From Clostridiales bacterium (GTDB lineage: Bacteria > Bacillota > Clostridia > Lachnospirales > Lachnospiraceae): DNA of 64,000 nucleotides. Where the stretch lies: contig JAHAJA010000005.1 of NCBI GenBank assembly GCA_018372435.1, positions 1 through 64,000 on the forward strand, given 5' to 3'. How positions within the stretch are numbered: the first letter of the stretch is position 1; the number at the start of each line of letters is the position of its first letter. Both the position numbers and the translations under genes were made by a program. A model generated the notes under the pieces. The model had not been told where the DNA came from, searched no databases, and saw nothing but the letters and a program-made list of their open reading frames with translations. Below are positions 35,428-44,972 of the stretch, piece by piece.

Positions 35428-36102
35428 ATGAATCAAATATTAATAGTTGAAGATGATATGGCTTTAAGTAGAGGGATTACCCTAGCACTGAAGTCAGATG
35501 AGTTAACCTTTAAGCAAGCATATAGTTGTAAAGAAGCAATGGATTTACTAGAAAAGGAGAACTTTTCACTTATTATATTGGATGTGAATCTACCAGATGG
35601 GAATGGTTTTGATATTTTGCAGAGTATCAGAGCACATTCCTTTGTTCCTGTTATTCTGCTAACAGCCAATAATTTGGAGACTGATATTGTTGCAGGGTTA
35701 GAGATGGGGGCAGATGATTATATATCGAAACCGTTTAGTTTAATGGTACTAAGAGCAAGAGTTAATACACAATTAAGAAAAAAACAAGTAAATCAATCGG
35801 AGATCATGAAGATTGGTCCGTTTGCATTTGATTTTGTGAATATGAGATATGAGAAGAATGGTATGGCTATTGAACTAAGTAAAACGGAACAAAAGCTCTT
35901 ACGGATTTTAACCGCGAATATAGGAATTACCTTAAGCCGTGCTAATTTGGTGGACCGAATCTGGACAGATGGAGCGGAGTTTGTAGATGAGAATGCACTT
36001 TCGGTAACGGTGAAGAGACTACGGGACAAGTTAGAAGATAAAGACGACAAAGTACACTATATAAAGACTGTCTATGGGATTGGTTACACATGGGAGTTGT
36101 AA
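35428..36102 (+). CDS. OmpR/VanR-type response regulator
   Basis: A 224-residue response regulator. The receiver domain (1-115) has VEDDM, the phosphoacceptor Asp in LIILDVNLPDGNGF (about residue 51) and KPFSL. The winged-helix DNA-binding domain (about 128-224) has LSKTEQKLLRILTAN and VKRLRDKLEDKD, YIKTVYGIGYTW. GGAG at 35418-35421 supports ATG 35428. It is the first gene of a regulator-kinase-ABC module, so it likely controls the downstream transporter in response to cell-wall-active peptides, as in Bce/Van-type systems. Confidence 0.93.
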   Translation: MNQILIVEDDMALSRGITLALKSDELTFKQAYSCKEAMDLLEKENFSLIILDVNLPDGNGFDILQSIRAHSFVPVILLTANNLETDIVAGLEMGADDYISKPFSLMVLRARVNTQLRKKQVNQSEIMKIGPFAFDFVNMRYEKNGMAIELSKTEQKLLRILTANIGITLSRANLVDRIWTDGAEFVDENALSVTVKRLRDKLEDKDDKVHYIKTVYGIGYTWEL

Positions 36103-36147
36103 GGCTGAAGAATCTATAGAGAAAATAGCACCAAAAGGGGAATCGCT

Positions 36148-37049
36148 ATGAGAGATAAATATATCATAATAACACTAGTTATCATCTTACTTGTTATATT
36201 AGTGCTGTATGTATTAGAAATCTGTAGAACAAGAAGAACATTGAATCATATCTCGAACATGTTATTAGAGGCAAAGAACGGAACATTTACAGAATCTTGT
36301 TATGATGAGACGAAGCTATCATCAGTAGAAGGGCAGATGAAGGAATGGATTGCTAGTTCAATAACCACTTCTAAGCAATTAGAAAAGGAACGGGATTGTA
36401 TCAAAACAACCATATCGGATATCTCACATCAGACGAAAACTCCAATTTCTAATATCTCAATATATACGGAATTGTTGTCGGAACAAGAGTTACCAGAGGA
36501 TAGTAAGGAATATGTACAACGGTTACGTGAGCAGTCGCAGAAACTTAATATTTTTTAATTGAAGCATTGGTGAAATCTTCAAGATTAGAGACGAAAGTTG
36601 TGTCTATTTTGCCAAAGGATCATCTTATTGATGATCTATTAGAACAGATATGTGGCCAATGTGAACGAAAAGCAAAGAGTAGAGGAATCATAATAACAAA
36701 AGAGATGGAACCATGTTCTTTGCTGGTAGATGCAAAGTGGACGATTGAGGCATTGCTTAATATACTGGATAATGCTATCAAGTATGCAGATGAAGCAACC
36801 ACAATTAAGATTGTTGGAATCAAGTATCCTATGTTCTATCGTATTGATATAACAAATCGAGGAATTGGCGTGAAACAAGAAGAAGTGAATGACATATTCG
36901 GTAGATTCTTTCGTTCGGATAATGTTAGAGATGAAGACGGTGTTGGTTTAGGTTTATATCTTGCGAGGGAGATTATTACTTTACAAGGTGGGTATATTAA
37001 GGTCAAACCTGGAATAGAGCCAACCTTCTCTGTGTTTATTCCTTGCTAG
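36148..37049 (+). pseudogene. Membrane histidine kinase, frameshifted in a T run
   Basis: Two adjacent frames together form one kinase of about 300 residues. Residues 1-25 include one membrane segment (IIITLVIILLVILVLYVLEI). The His-box SDISHQTKTPISNI lies at about residue 94. After KLNIF a stop appears at 36556-36558. The continuing frame reads LIEALVKSSRLETK with the N box LLNILDNAIKYAD and G box DEDGVGLGLYLAREI. The break is at 36549-36557 in AATATTTTTTAATT, a six-T run. Relatives read KLNFLI here. One or two bases account for it. Natural mutation, phase variation and sequence error are all possible. Confidence 0.85.
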
Positions 37050-37149
37050 TACTGAAATCTTTCTAAACTGTTAGATTTCAGAAAGAATGTAGTAAGAAGA
37101 GAGTGGTATCTTGAATGTATCGTCGGAATATCATTTGGGAGGTTTTAAC

Positions 37150-37836
37150 ATGGAGATTTTAAAGACAACGAATCTATTAAAATATTACGGGAAAGATGAG
37201 AATGAAGTAAGAGCCCTTGATGGAGTGAATTTATCAATCGTGAAGGGAAGTTTTACGGCAATAGTAGGAACTTCAGGAAGTGGTAAGTCAACTCTATTAC
37301 ATATGCTAGGCGGTTTAGATCGTCCAACTAGTGGAAGCGTGATAGTAGACGGGAAAGAGATTTTTAGATTAAAAGATGAAGAACTAACTATCTTTCGTAG
37401 AAGAAAGATAGGATTTATCTTTCAAAATTATAACTTAGTACCTGTATTAAATGTATATGAAAACATTGTTTTACCGATTGAATTAGATGGAAACAAAGTT
37501 GATGAGTCGTATGTGAATGATATTATCAAGACACTAGGACTAGAGAAGAAATTAAATAGTCTTCCTAATAATCTATCAGGAGGACAGCAACAAAGAGTTG
37601 CAATAGCAAGAGCGCTTGCCTCAAAACCGGCAATTATTCTAGCGGATGAACCAACCGGTAACTTAGATAGCAAAACCAGTATGGATGTTATGGGATTGTT
37701 AAAAGTTACATCAGCCAAATTCAAGCAAACCATTGTTATGATTACCCATAACGAGGAAATCTCACAGTTGGCCGATTGTATTATCCGAATCGAAGATGGT
37801 AAAATTGTCGGAGGTGAGCAGGCATGTACAAGGTAA
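37150..37836 (+). CDS. ABC transporter ATPase (BceA/MacB/LolD type)
   Basis: The 228-residue nucleotide-binding subunit has Walker A GTSGSGKST (about residues 40-48), the signature LSGGQQQR (about 143-150), Walker B IILADEPTGNLDS and the switch His in MITHN. This is the antimicrobial-peptide or lipoprotein-release subfamily. GGGAGG at 37138-37142 marks ATG 37150 as the start, so the in-frame 37111 is not used. It overlaps the permease by 13 bp. Together with the regulator pair upstream it forms a Bce-like peptide-sensing or efflux unit. Confidence 0.93.
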   Translation: MEILKTTNLLKYYGKDENEVRALDGVNLSIVKGSFTAIVGTSGSGKSTLLHMLGGLDRPTSGSVIVDGKEIFRLKDEELTIFRRRKIGFIFQNYNLVPVLNVYENIVLPIELDGNKVDESYVNDIIKTLGLEKKLNSLPNNLSGGQQQRVAIARALASKPAIILADEPTGNLDSKTSMDVMGLLKVTSAKFKQTIVMITHNEEISQLADCIIRIEDGKIVGGEQACTR

Positions 37837-40430
37837 GGAATCAAAAAGTAGTAAGAAGACTATCTTTTCGCTCATTTACAGCAAATCGTACCAGAAATAT
37901 AGTGGCTATATTAGCGATAGCATTAACAACAATCTTGTTTACAACTTTATTCACAGTAATAATCTCTCTAAATTATACTTCACAACAACAAACGATGCGT
38001 ATGGTTGGTGGGTACTCTCACGGAGGATTTAAGGATCTTACGATGGAACAGGTAGAGCAGTTATCAAAACATCCATCTGTTAAAGAATTCGGTTATAGTG
38101 TAATGTTAGCGATGCCAGATGAAGAGCCATTCACAAAGAGGCAAGTCGAGATGCGTTATGGCACAAATAACGAAGCTAAAATGTACTTTTGTAATCCAAC
38201 AACAGGAAGAATGCCAAGAGAAAAGAATGAAATAGCGATGGATACCGCTGTTCTTGATCTGCTCGGCGTACCGTATAAGGTAGGTGAAGAGATTACACTG
38301 CCTTATATATTCGAAGGCAAGGAGGTTGTGGATACTTTCACGTTAAGTGGATTCTGGGAGTCAGATCCCGTAGCAAGGGCGAGTGAAGTATGGCTATCAA
38401 AGGAATATGTTTTAGAGAAATTAGATGGTTATGACCCTTCTCTAGATAACAATATGTTTGGTATGTGGTCGCTAGATATGATGTTTGCTAATTCTAAACA
38501 TATCGAGAAAAGTCTTCAAACGATAGCACAAGACAATGGATATACCATAGACGATAGTTCTGCCGATAATTTTTTGGATTATGGCGTGAACTGGGCGTAT
38601 ACTTCAACCCATTATGAGAATGGTGAACAAGTGAAGATGACCATTGCTCTAATAGCAGGATTAGGATTTATTATATTTATTGGTTATCTGATAATCTATA
38701 ATATATTTGGGATCTCGGTTATGAATGATATGCATTTCTACGGATTGTTGAAAACAATTGGAACAACGAAGAGGCAAATCAAAAGAATAATTCGTTATCA
38801 GGGACTTTTGCTGTCAGTTATTGGTATACCAATTGGCCTGTGCTTAGGATACGTACTGGGTAATTCGTTTGTTAAGATAATGGTGTCAAGTTTAACGAAT
38901 AAGACGACGTATGTTACCTTTAATTCTTGGATCTTCATTGGTTCTTCCTTTTTCGCTTTACTAACCGTAATGATTAGCTGTAGTAAGCCAGGAAAAATGG
39001 CGGCGAAGGTATCACCGATTGAAGCGGTAAGATATTCAGAAGGAAGCCAAACTAGTAATAAAAGAATGAAGAAAGAGAAGAAGGGAAAGTACGGAGCTCG
39101 AATTTATCGAATGGCAATTGCAAATGTTAGAAGGAACAAAGGTAAGACAGTATTAGTCATTGTTTCTTTGACATTAAGTTTGGTTCTATTCAATACAATT
39201 TTCTCTTTTACAAAGGGCTTTAGTATGGATCGTTTGCTGGATCGGTTTGTTATTTCGGATTATTTACTTGGTAGTGCAAAATATTTTCAAGCCAATCTTA
39301 GAAGTGATGATGGTGATGGGGTTAGTGAAAGTTTTATTAGGGAAGTAGAGTCGAAGGGATATACAACCAGAAGTGGTCATGTTTATCAAAGTGATGGAAT
39401 AGCACGAGCAAAATTTTCGCAAGATGAATTAGTACAATATAATGCAAGATGGGGTGATTCTGAGTATATTGAATATATTAAGAGCCTTTTTGCTTCAGGG
39501 GATAATGAGATGTTATGGTCAATTTACCTATATGGATTAGATGATTATCCACTAGAGAAGATGACATTAGTGGAAGGTGAATTGTCAAAGATTGAAGATT
39601 CTACTGTGAAGGGAATTATCCAGATTGTTGGTGAAGATGACTATGGAAATCCAGATACAGAAACTACAATAAAAAATGTAGGTGAAAAGTTAACAATTCA
39701 TTATGTTGATGAATTGGAATATGATGCAGACAATAACTTAATAGAAAAGAAATCACATGATGTAGAGTATACAATTGTCGCAACTATGATGATGCCAAAT
39801 ACCATGAGTTCACGTAGTTATGGTAGCCCACAATTTGCTTTACCAAGTAATTCATACCTAAAAGACTCAGGGAATTCCACGACAATGGTTTATATGCTTG
39901 ATATTGATGATACCAAGATTAATGAGATGGATGAGTTCATAAGTAGCTATACGAAGAATGTTGAAAAGGATATGGACTTTGAATCAAAGAAATACATGGA
40001 AGATGAATTCAGTAATTATAGGAATATGTTCTTACTTGTGGGTGGTGGTGTCACTGTTGTAATTACAATCATAGGTATTTTGAATTTTGTGAATACAATG
40101 CTCACTAGTATACAGACTAGAAAAAGAGAATTCGCCGTGTTACAAAGTATTGGGATGACTGGAAAACAACTACGTAAGATGGTAATGTTAGAAGGGTTAT
40201 TCTATACGGGTGCAGCTCTTATAATGGCAGTATTGATCGGAAGCATTGTGAATGTGGTAGTATTACAATCTTTCGAGAGTATGTTATGGTTTTATCAATA
40301 TGAATATAGTATTGGAGCCATAGTAGCATTAGCGCCAGTATTCATTCTGTTAGGTGTGGGCTTGCCAGCAATCGTATATAAGGGTATGGTGCGTAAGAGT
40401 TTAGTAGAACGTATGAGAACAACAGATTAG
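37824..40430 (+). CDS. FtsX-like ABC permease (Bce/MacB-type)
   Basis: An 868-residue permease with two FtsX-type modules. Membrane segments lie near residues 28-50, about 275-300, 330-360, 430-455 and 735-850. The motifs FYGLLKTIGTTKRQIKRII and FAVLQSIGMTGKQLRKMVM are the paired FtsX loops, and each module also carries an extracellular domain (about 55-270 and 480-730). It partners with the ATPase that overlaps it and probably extracts or senses peptides at the membrane. It is longer than BceB (about 650) and closer to the two-module permeases of clostridial VanR/S-linked systems. Confidence 0.9.
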   Translation: MYKVRNQKVVRRLSFRSFTANRTRNIVAILAIALTTILFTTLFTVIISLNYTSQQQTMRMVGGYSHGGFKDLTMEQVEQLSKHPSVKEFGYSVMLAMPDEEPFTKRQVEMRYGTNNEAKMYFCNPTTGRMPREKNEIAMDTAVLDLLGVPYKVGEEITLPYIFEGKEVVDTFTLSGFWESDPVARASEVWLSKEYVLEKLDGYDPSLDNNMFGMWSLDMMFANSKHIEKSLQTIAQDNGYTIDDSSADNFLDYGVNWAYTSTHYENGEQVKMTIALIAGLGFIIFIGYLIIYNIFGISVMNDMHFYGLLKTIGTTKRQIKRIIRYQGLLLSVIGIPIGLCLGYVLGNSFVKIMVSSLTNKTTYVTFNSWIFIGSSFFALLTVMISCSKPGKMAAKVSPIEAVRYSEGSQTSNKRMKKEKKGKYGARIYRMAIANVRRNKGKTVLVIVSLTLSLVLFNTIFSFTKGFSMDRLLDRFVISDYLLGSAKYFQANLRSDDGDGVSESFIREVESKGYTTRSGHVYQSDGIARAKFSQDELVQYNARWGDSEYIEYIKSLFASGDNEMLWSIYLYGLDDYPLEKMTLVEGELSKIEDSTVKGIIQIVGEDDYGNPDTETTIKNVGEKLTIHYVDELEYDADNNLIEKKSHDVEYTIVATMMMPNTMSSRSYGSPQFALPSNSYLKDSGNSTTMVYMLDIDDTKINEMDEFISSYTKNVEKDMDFESKKYMEDEFSNYRNMFLLVGGGVTVVITIIGILNFVNTMLTSIQTRKREFAVLQSIGMTGKQLRKMVMLEGLFYTGAALIMAVLIGSIVNVVVLQSFESMLWFYQYEYSIGAIVALAPVFILLGVGLPAIVYKGMVRKSLVERMRTTD

Positions 40431-40477
40431 AAGAATTGTATATGAAGAGCTAATAGAAATTATTAATAAAATAATAT

Positions 40478-40515
40478 AAAAACCAAATGCAATGGAACGC
40501 ATTTGGTTTTTATAT
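40478..40515. terminator. Strong terminator after the ABC permease
   Basis: AAAAACCAAATGC (40478-40490) is an exact complement of GCATTTGGTTTTT (40499-40511). The T run after the stem and the A run before it allow use in either direction. Confidence 0.9.
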
Positions 40516-40575
40516 TAATTAAGATTATTTGGTTTTGTTTAACCCGTGATGTCAAATTACATATGGAAAATATTT

Positions 40576-40758
40576 TTATTTATATTTTGAATTATTTGTA
40601 TTTTGACTGTCTTTATATGCATTCGTTGTTTTGCTTTCAGTATGACTGTTTTCAGTATAACCTGCTTCGGCAGCAGTTTTGTCTGTAACCTCACCTTTAA
40701 CTGGACTATGAGGAATTACTTGGTCTTCTCTTAAACTATGATTGTTATTGATTGACAT
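40576..40758 (-). CDS. 60-residue hydrophilic small protein
   Basis: The minus strand carries AAAGGAGA 5 bp before the ATG at 40758. The protein starts MSINNNHSLREDQVIPHSPV and ends in Ser/Thr/Asn-rich sequence, with no membrane segment or known domain. The good ribosome binding site and the absence of any opposing gene argue that it is real. It could be a small spore-coat-like or stress protein, but nothing in the sequence proves this. Confidence 0.5.
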   Translation of the reverse strand: MSINNNHSLREDQVIPHSPVKGEVTDKTAAEAGYTENSHTESKTTNAYKDSQNTNNSKYK

Positions 40759-40825
40759 AAGATTCTCCTTTCGTATTAAATTTATATATTTACATACGTA
40801 GTATCTGTAAAAAACAATATTTTAT

Positions 40826-40903
40826 TTAGTCAATTACGAAACTCTTTTAAATGCAAAAAAACATGGATTTTTTTCAATTTAAAAGAGTTTCGTAATTGAC
40901 TAA
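40826..40903. repeat. Long perfect inverted repeat (27-bp arms)
   Basis: Arms of 27 identical complementary bases (40826-40852 and 40877-40903) start TTAGTCAATTACG and end CGTAATTGACTAA. The 24-base loop holds a run of seven A and a run of seven T that could extend the stem. This is far longer than an ordinary terminator and resembles a MITE-like unit. Bases 40904-41013 contain no gene. Confidence 0.85.
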
Positions 40904-41013
40904 TATGCTTGAGACTCAGAAGTGATTAATTAAATGGTTGGAGTTTTGCTGTAACAAATTATCAGGAGGGGTGTATGTTTGCAACATTTATTCCTCTTTT
41001 TGTATCGTTAATA

Positions 41014-42090
41014 TTATTTCTTAGGTTCTGTAACTATAATCTTACATTTGACTTTGGTACCATCTTCAGATGCATAGACGTAGGCAGTACCTTTCTTTAA
41101 TGCTGTAATGGTACCATTGTTGGTTACTTCTACAACATTAGAATTACTACAAGACCATACGGGAGTGTTTCCAGAGGACACTGTTGCATATAGTTTGGTA
41201 CTCTGATCAACTACTAACGATACTGTCGTTGTACTTAATTCAATAGTTGGTGAATTAACAATCACGGTACAAGTCCTTGTAACACCATCAATAGTAGCAG
41301 ATATGAGGGCTGTTCCGTGCTTTACAGCAGTTACGCTACCTTTTTCATCAACAATAGCTACACTTTTCTTATTCGTTTTCCATTTGGGAGTTAGATTAGA
41401 AGATACTTTGGCACTTAGGAGATAAGTTTGACCACGATAGAGAGATAGAGTTGTTTTGTTCAAAGACACTTGTGGAGATTTGACTTTAACTTTGCAAGTT
41501 TCGCTAGTACCATCTGCTGATATTGTTATAATGGCATCTCCAGGTTTCATACCAGTAACCAAACCGTTCTCATCAACAGTAGCGATACTTTTTTTATTAG
41601 CTTTATAAGTTACAGGGGCACCAGTTGAAGTACTTGATTTTAATAAAAAGGTTTCACCATGCTCTAACGAGATGTTTGTTTCATTCAAGGTTATTGTGGT
41701 TTTGTTGACTGTTATCTTGCAACTCGATTCAGCACCTTTTATTTTGGCAGTTATTGTGACTTTGCCAGATTTTTTAGCAAGCACTTTACCGTATGTATTA
41801 ACAGATGCAATTTTTGAATCACTGCTTTTCCATGTAGGAAGCGCGCCTGTGGAAGTAAGTGCAACTAGATATATGCTATCACCAATTGCAAGAGTTTCAT
41901 CATAATTTGTGAGTATTATAAAAGGATAGGTGTTAACTGAAGTGGTTTTTGCATGAATTAGTTGTGTTTTAGTGGAAAAGAGTGTGGTGGTGAATAATGC
42001 GAATAGTACAAGAAGAGCAAGAGATTGTTTCGTACGTGTTATACAAGATTTCTTTTTTGATTTCTTTATTGATTTCTTTTTTGAGTTCAT
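41014..42090 (-). CDS. Secreted Big_2 (bacterial Ig-like) repeat protein
   Basis: The 358-residue protein starts with a very basic stretch MNSKKKSIKKSKKKSCITRTK and a signal-peptide hydrophobic core (LALLVLFALFTTTLF). Four Big_2 domains follow (about residues 55-130, 133-205, 208-280 and 283-356), each with the pattern TWKSSDSKIASVN-x-GKVLAKKSGKVTITA. It is exported and probably part of an adhesive or wall-associated structure. No sorting motif or catalytic domain is seen. GGAGGAACTTCT precedes the ATG. Confidence 0.9.
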   Translation of the reverse strand: MNSKKKSIKKSKKKSCITRTKQSLALLVLFALFTTTLFSTKTQLIHAKTTSVNTYPFIILTNYDETLAIGDSIYLVALTSTGALPTWKSSDSKIASVNTYGKVLAKKSGKVTITAKIKGAESSCKITVNKTTITLNETNISLEHGETFLLKSSTSTGAPVTYKANKKSIATVDENGLVTGMKPGDAIITISADGTSETCKVKVKSPQVSLNKTTLSLYRGQTYLLSAKVSSNLTPKWKTNKKSVAIVDEKGSVTAVKHGTALISATIDGVTRTCTVIVNSPTIELSTTTVSLVVDQSTKLYATVSSGNTPVWSCSNSNVVEVTNNGTITALKKGTAYVYASEDGTKVKCKIIVTEPKK

Positions 42091-42338
42091 AGAAGTTCCT
42101 CCATTCTTAATGATAAGATTCTTATATAATAAGATCTTATAAAATAAGAGGAATAAATGTTACGTAGAATACGTGTTGCAAACATAAGTTAAGTATAGTA
42201 TATATTTGTAAATTTGACAAGTGATTGTGTTGAATTGTTTATAAACTGATGAATTCAGAGATAAAAACAAGGTGTCTCTGTTTGAAATATTAAGATTCTT
42301 AGTATATAATGTCAATATAACTAAGAAGGGAAAGTATA

Positions 42339-43805
42339 ATGGTGAGAAAAGTAAATATTGTTAAAATTACGAGAGTAATTTGTACATATGGTTTGTTAAC
42401 GGGTTTATCTACTTCAATACCATCACATGCAATGAATGTAAAGTTAATTAATGTGGTATCAGAACATGTGAATGTAGAGGAAAATAATAATCAAGACATT
42501 AGTACGCAAGAAGACAATAACCAAGAAAATAATAACCAGGAAAATAATAATCAAGAAAACAGTAATCAAGAAAACAATAATCAAGAAAACAATGTGCCGG
42601 AAGATAATCCAGATTTAGATAATCCAGATGACAATAACATGGAAGAAGTAAAGGAACCGATATATACGGCAGTTAAGGATACGATATATGTTAAGAAACA
42701 AAGCAGTATTTATGAAAAGCCAGATACTAGAAGTAAGAAAATTGGTACAGCGGCATTATATAAGAAGTATACAAGAGTAGGTATTGGTGATAATGGTTAC
42801 GATCAAATCGAATTAGAAGGGGTTATTGCATATATTAAGTCAAGTAATGTTACAACGAAAAAACCATTTGTACCAACCGATATTGTGGATATAGAAGATA
42901 AGAAGTATGATTATAACGAGATGAAAAAGGACCTACAACAGCTGAATGTATATTATCCAGACTATGTTACGGTGCAATCCATCGGTAAATCAAGTGATAA
43001 TAGAGAAATCTATAGTGCGGTTTTGGGTAATCCAGATGCTAAGAAGCACATACTGATACAAGGGAGTATGCATGCAAGAGAGTATATTAACACTCAATTA
43101 CTTATGTCACAACTGGAGTATTATCTAATTAGATACGAGAAAGGGACATATAACGGAGTATCATATAAGAAGATGTTTAATGAAGTAGCGGTTCATATTA
43201 TTCCCATGGCAAATCCAGATGGTGTTACTTTAAGCCAGTATGGACTTAATGGAATTCAAGATAAAAAGTTGGCTTTATCACTGAAAGGTATGCAAAAATC
43301 TAGTAATTTTGCTAGATGGAAAGCGAATGCAAAAGGCGTAGATTTAAACAGGAACTTTTCTTTTGGCTGGTCTAAGGAAGCTGGAGCGTCAAAAAGAGGA
43401 AGCATGAATTATGCTGGAGCTAAGGCTGAATCCGAACAGGAAACTAAAGTCTTGGTAAAGTATACTAAAAGCATAAAAGGATTAAAGACTGTACTAAGTT
43501 ATCACTCTATGGGGAATATTATCTATTGGAATTATGGACAAACAGGTAAATTGATGTCAAAGAGTAAGGAACTTGTAAATCTTGTAAAAGATATTACAGG
43601 TTATCGTTTAGTAACGCAAAGTAGTAAAAGTATTCCATACGGTGGCTATAGTGATTATGTAGTTAGAGAGCTTGGAATACCGGCTGTTACACTTGAGACA
43701 GGTATACTATATGCGCCTGTTAACCATTCACAATTTGATACAATATGGAAACAGAACAAAACTATAATTCCTGCAGTTGCCTTGCAGGTTATAGAAGATA
43801 ATTAA
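42339..43805 (+). CDS. Secreted M14-family zinc carboxypeptidase with SH3-like domain
   Basis: The 488-residue protein has a signal peptide region (1-32) and an Asn/Gln/Glu repeat linker (about 50-90). An SH3-like domain follows (YVKKQSSIYEKPDTRSKKIG then VRVGIGDNGYDQIELEG, about 108-170), and then the M14 peptidase. The zinc ligands are in QGSMHAREYINTQLL (His and Glu, about 246-253) and SYHSMGNIIYW. DLNRNFSFGW binds the peptide carboxylate, and the catalytic Glu is in VTLETGILYAP. It probably trims wall peptides or dietary protein outside the cell. It resembles gamma-D-glutamyl-diamino acid peptidases. Confidence 0.92.
   Translation: MVRKVNIVKITRVICTYGLLTGLSTSIPSHAMNVKLINVVSEHVNVEENNNQDISTQEDNNQENNNQENNNQENSNQENNNQENNVPEDNPDLDNPDDNNMEEVKEPIYTAVKDTIYVKKQSSIYEKPDTRSKKIGTAALYKKYTRVGIGDNGYDQIELEGVIAYIKSSNVTTKKPFVPTDIVDIEDKKYDYNEMKKDLQQLNVYYPDYVTVQSIGKSSDNREIYSAVLGNPDAKKHILIQGSMHAREYINTQLLMSQLEYYLIRYEKGTYNGVSYKKMFNEVAVHIIPMANPDGVTLSQYGLNGIQDKKLALSLKGMQKSSNFARWKANAKGVDLNRNFSFGWSKEAGASKRGSMNYAGAKAESEQETKVLVKYTKSIKGLKTVLSYHSMGNIIYWNYGQTGKLMSKSKELVNLVKDITGYRLVTQSSKSIPYGGYSDYVVRELGIPAVTLETGILYAPVNHSQFDTIWKQNKTIIPAVALQVIEDN
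42515..42592 (+). repeat. Five-copy 15-base minisatellite coding for (NNQEN)n
   Basis: Inside the carboxypeptidase gene, units like AATAACCAAGAAAAT occur five times in frame with third-position changes. The peptide linker should vary in length by slippage without breaking the frame. Confidence 0.85.
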
Positions 43806-43829
43806 TGGTTTATTATACTGGAGGAAAAA

Positions 43830-44402
43830 ATGCAAGTAAAGAATATTAATACTGAACAACTTATCGATTTATATGAAAATCATCTAGAACATGATTTTCC
43901 AAAAAGCGAATTGAAGGCATTATCAATGCTCCAATCCTTTATGGAACAAGGAATCTATACAATCTATGGTCTGTATGAAGGAGAAGAATTATTAGCATAT
44001 GCTTTGTTTATGCGTAATAAAGACAGTGGCTTTCAATTGTTGGATTATTTTGCAAGTAATCGTAAATATAGAAGTAAAGGTTATGGTTCAACATTATTAG
44101 AGATGCTTAAGAGCAATGATACAATTTCACAAGGGTACATTATTGAAGTAGAATCGGTACGTACAGCTAAGAATGAAGAAGAGAAGATACAAAGAGAGAG
44201 AAGAATTGCTTTTTATGAGAAGAATGGTCTTAGAAAAGTGGCTATTCGTGCTTCTGTTTATGACGTAGAGTTTGATATACTATATCTACCATTACGTTGG
44301 GATGGAGATGATGCACATCTATATGAAGAGCTAAAAGCCTTATATCTACTGATGTTTGGTGAAGAAAGGTATAGAGTTCATACTACTATAGAGTTGTTAT
44401 AA
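43830..44402 (+). CDS. GNAT-family N-acetyltransferase
   Basis: The 190-residue protein has LDYFASNRKYRSKGYGSTLLEML (about residues 70-92) with motif A RSKGYGS and RIAFYEKNGLRKVAIRASVYD (about 130-150), the final helix and strand. The C-terminal tail (about 155-190) is an extra helical stretch ending FGEERYRVHTTIELL. GGAGGAAA precedes the ATG. It follows the carboxypeptidase by 25 bp and may share its transcript. Substrate unknown. Confidence 0.85.
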   Translation: MQVKNINTEQLIDLYENHLEHDFPKSELKALSMLQSFMEQGIYTIYGLYEGEELLAYALFMRNKDSGFQLLDYFASNRKYRSKGYGSTLLEMLKSNDTISQGYIIEVESVRTAKNEEEKIQRERRIAFYEKNGLRKVAIRASVYDVEFDILYLPLRWDGDDAHLYEELKALYLLMFGEERYRVHTTIELL

Positions 44403-44544
44403 GTTCATAATAATTCACAATTATTATGTTACCAAACGTTTTCCCGAGGGCTCTGAATAGTTACCAACAAATTCATACTATGGTTTGATGATTGGGTATG
44501 AGTATGTTATAATAGCTAAGAAAAGACTAAAGGAGGATGTTGGG

Positions 44545-44943
44545 ATGGATAAATATCGAATTATTGTTAAGGGAATAGTAAAAAGTCTAGACAAATATCT
44601 TATTGTTGAAAAATGGTTTGATGATCGAATTCAAGATCCATATCAATGGGGATTTATAGATGGTGCCATCAATTTTGGCGAATCACCTGATCGTGCAGTT
44701 GTTCGAATTATTGCGGAAGATACAGGATTATGCGTTCAGATTGATCGCGTGCTATATACGTGGTCTTTTATGGCTGGGGATACGTGTACCATTGGTATTA
44801 GTTATCTATGTTTAACAGGTATGGAAGATGTATTATTGTCTGAAGAACTACATGATTATAGATGGATTACCAAAGATGAGTTCGAACAGTATATTGATAA
44901 TCAAGATGTTCTCAATGATATAGAGTGCGCTGGCTTAGAGTAG
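44545..44943 (+). CDS. Nudix-like domain protein with degenerate Nudix box
   Basis: The 132-residue protein has the alpha-beta-alpha Nudix fold marks WGFIDGAINFGESPDRAVVRIIAEDTGL (about residues 36-63). Against the consensus G-x5-E-x7-R-E-x-x-E-E-x-G, the first Glu after the Arg is Ile and the last is Asp, so a metal-binding Glu is missing. Hydrolase activity is doubtful. ATG 44545 follows AAAGGAGG. It lies between a GNAT gene and pyrC. Confidence 0.75.
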   Translation: MDKYRIIVKGIVKSLDKYLIVEKWFDDRIQDPYQWGFIDGAINFGESPDRAVVRIIAEDTGLCVQIDRVLYTWSFMAGDTCTIGISYLCLTGMEDVLLSEELHDYRWITKDEFEQYIDNQDVLNDIECAGLE

Positions 44944-44972
44944 CTTGTTGTTAATATAGAAAGGTGGTTCCT

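Noticed and set aside
36545..37049. Programmed frameshift in the histidine kinase
   Set aside because: No slippery heptamer with downstream structure. A simple T-run length change explains the break.
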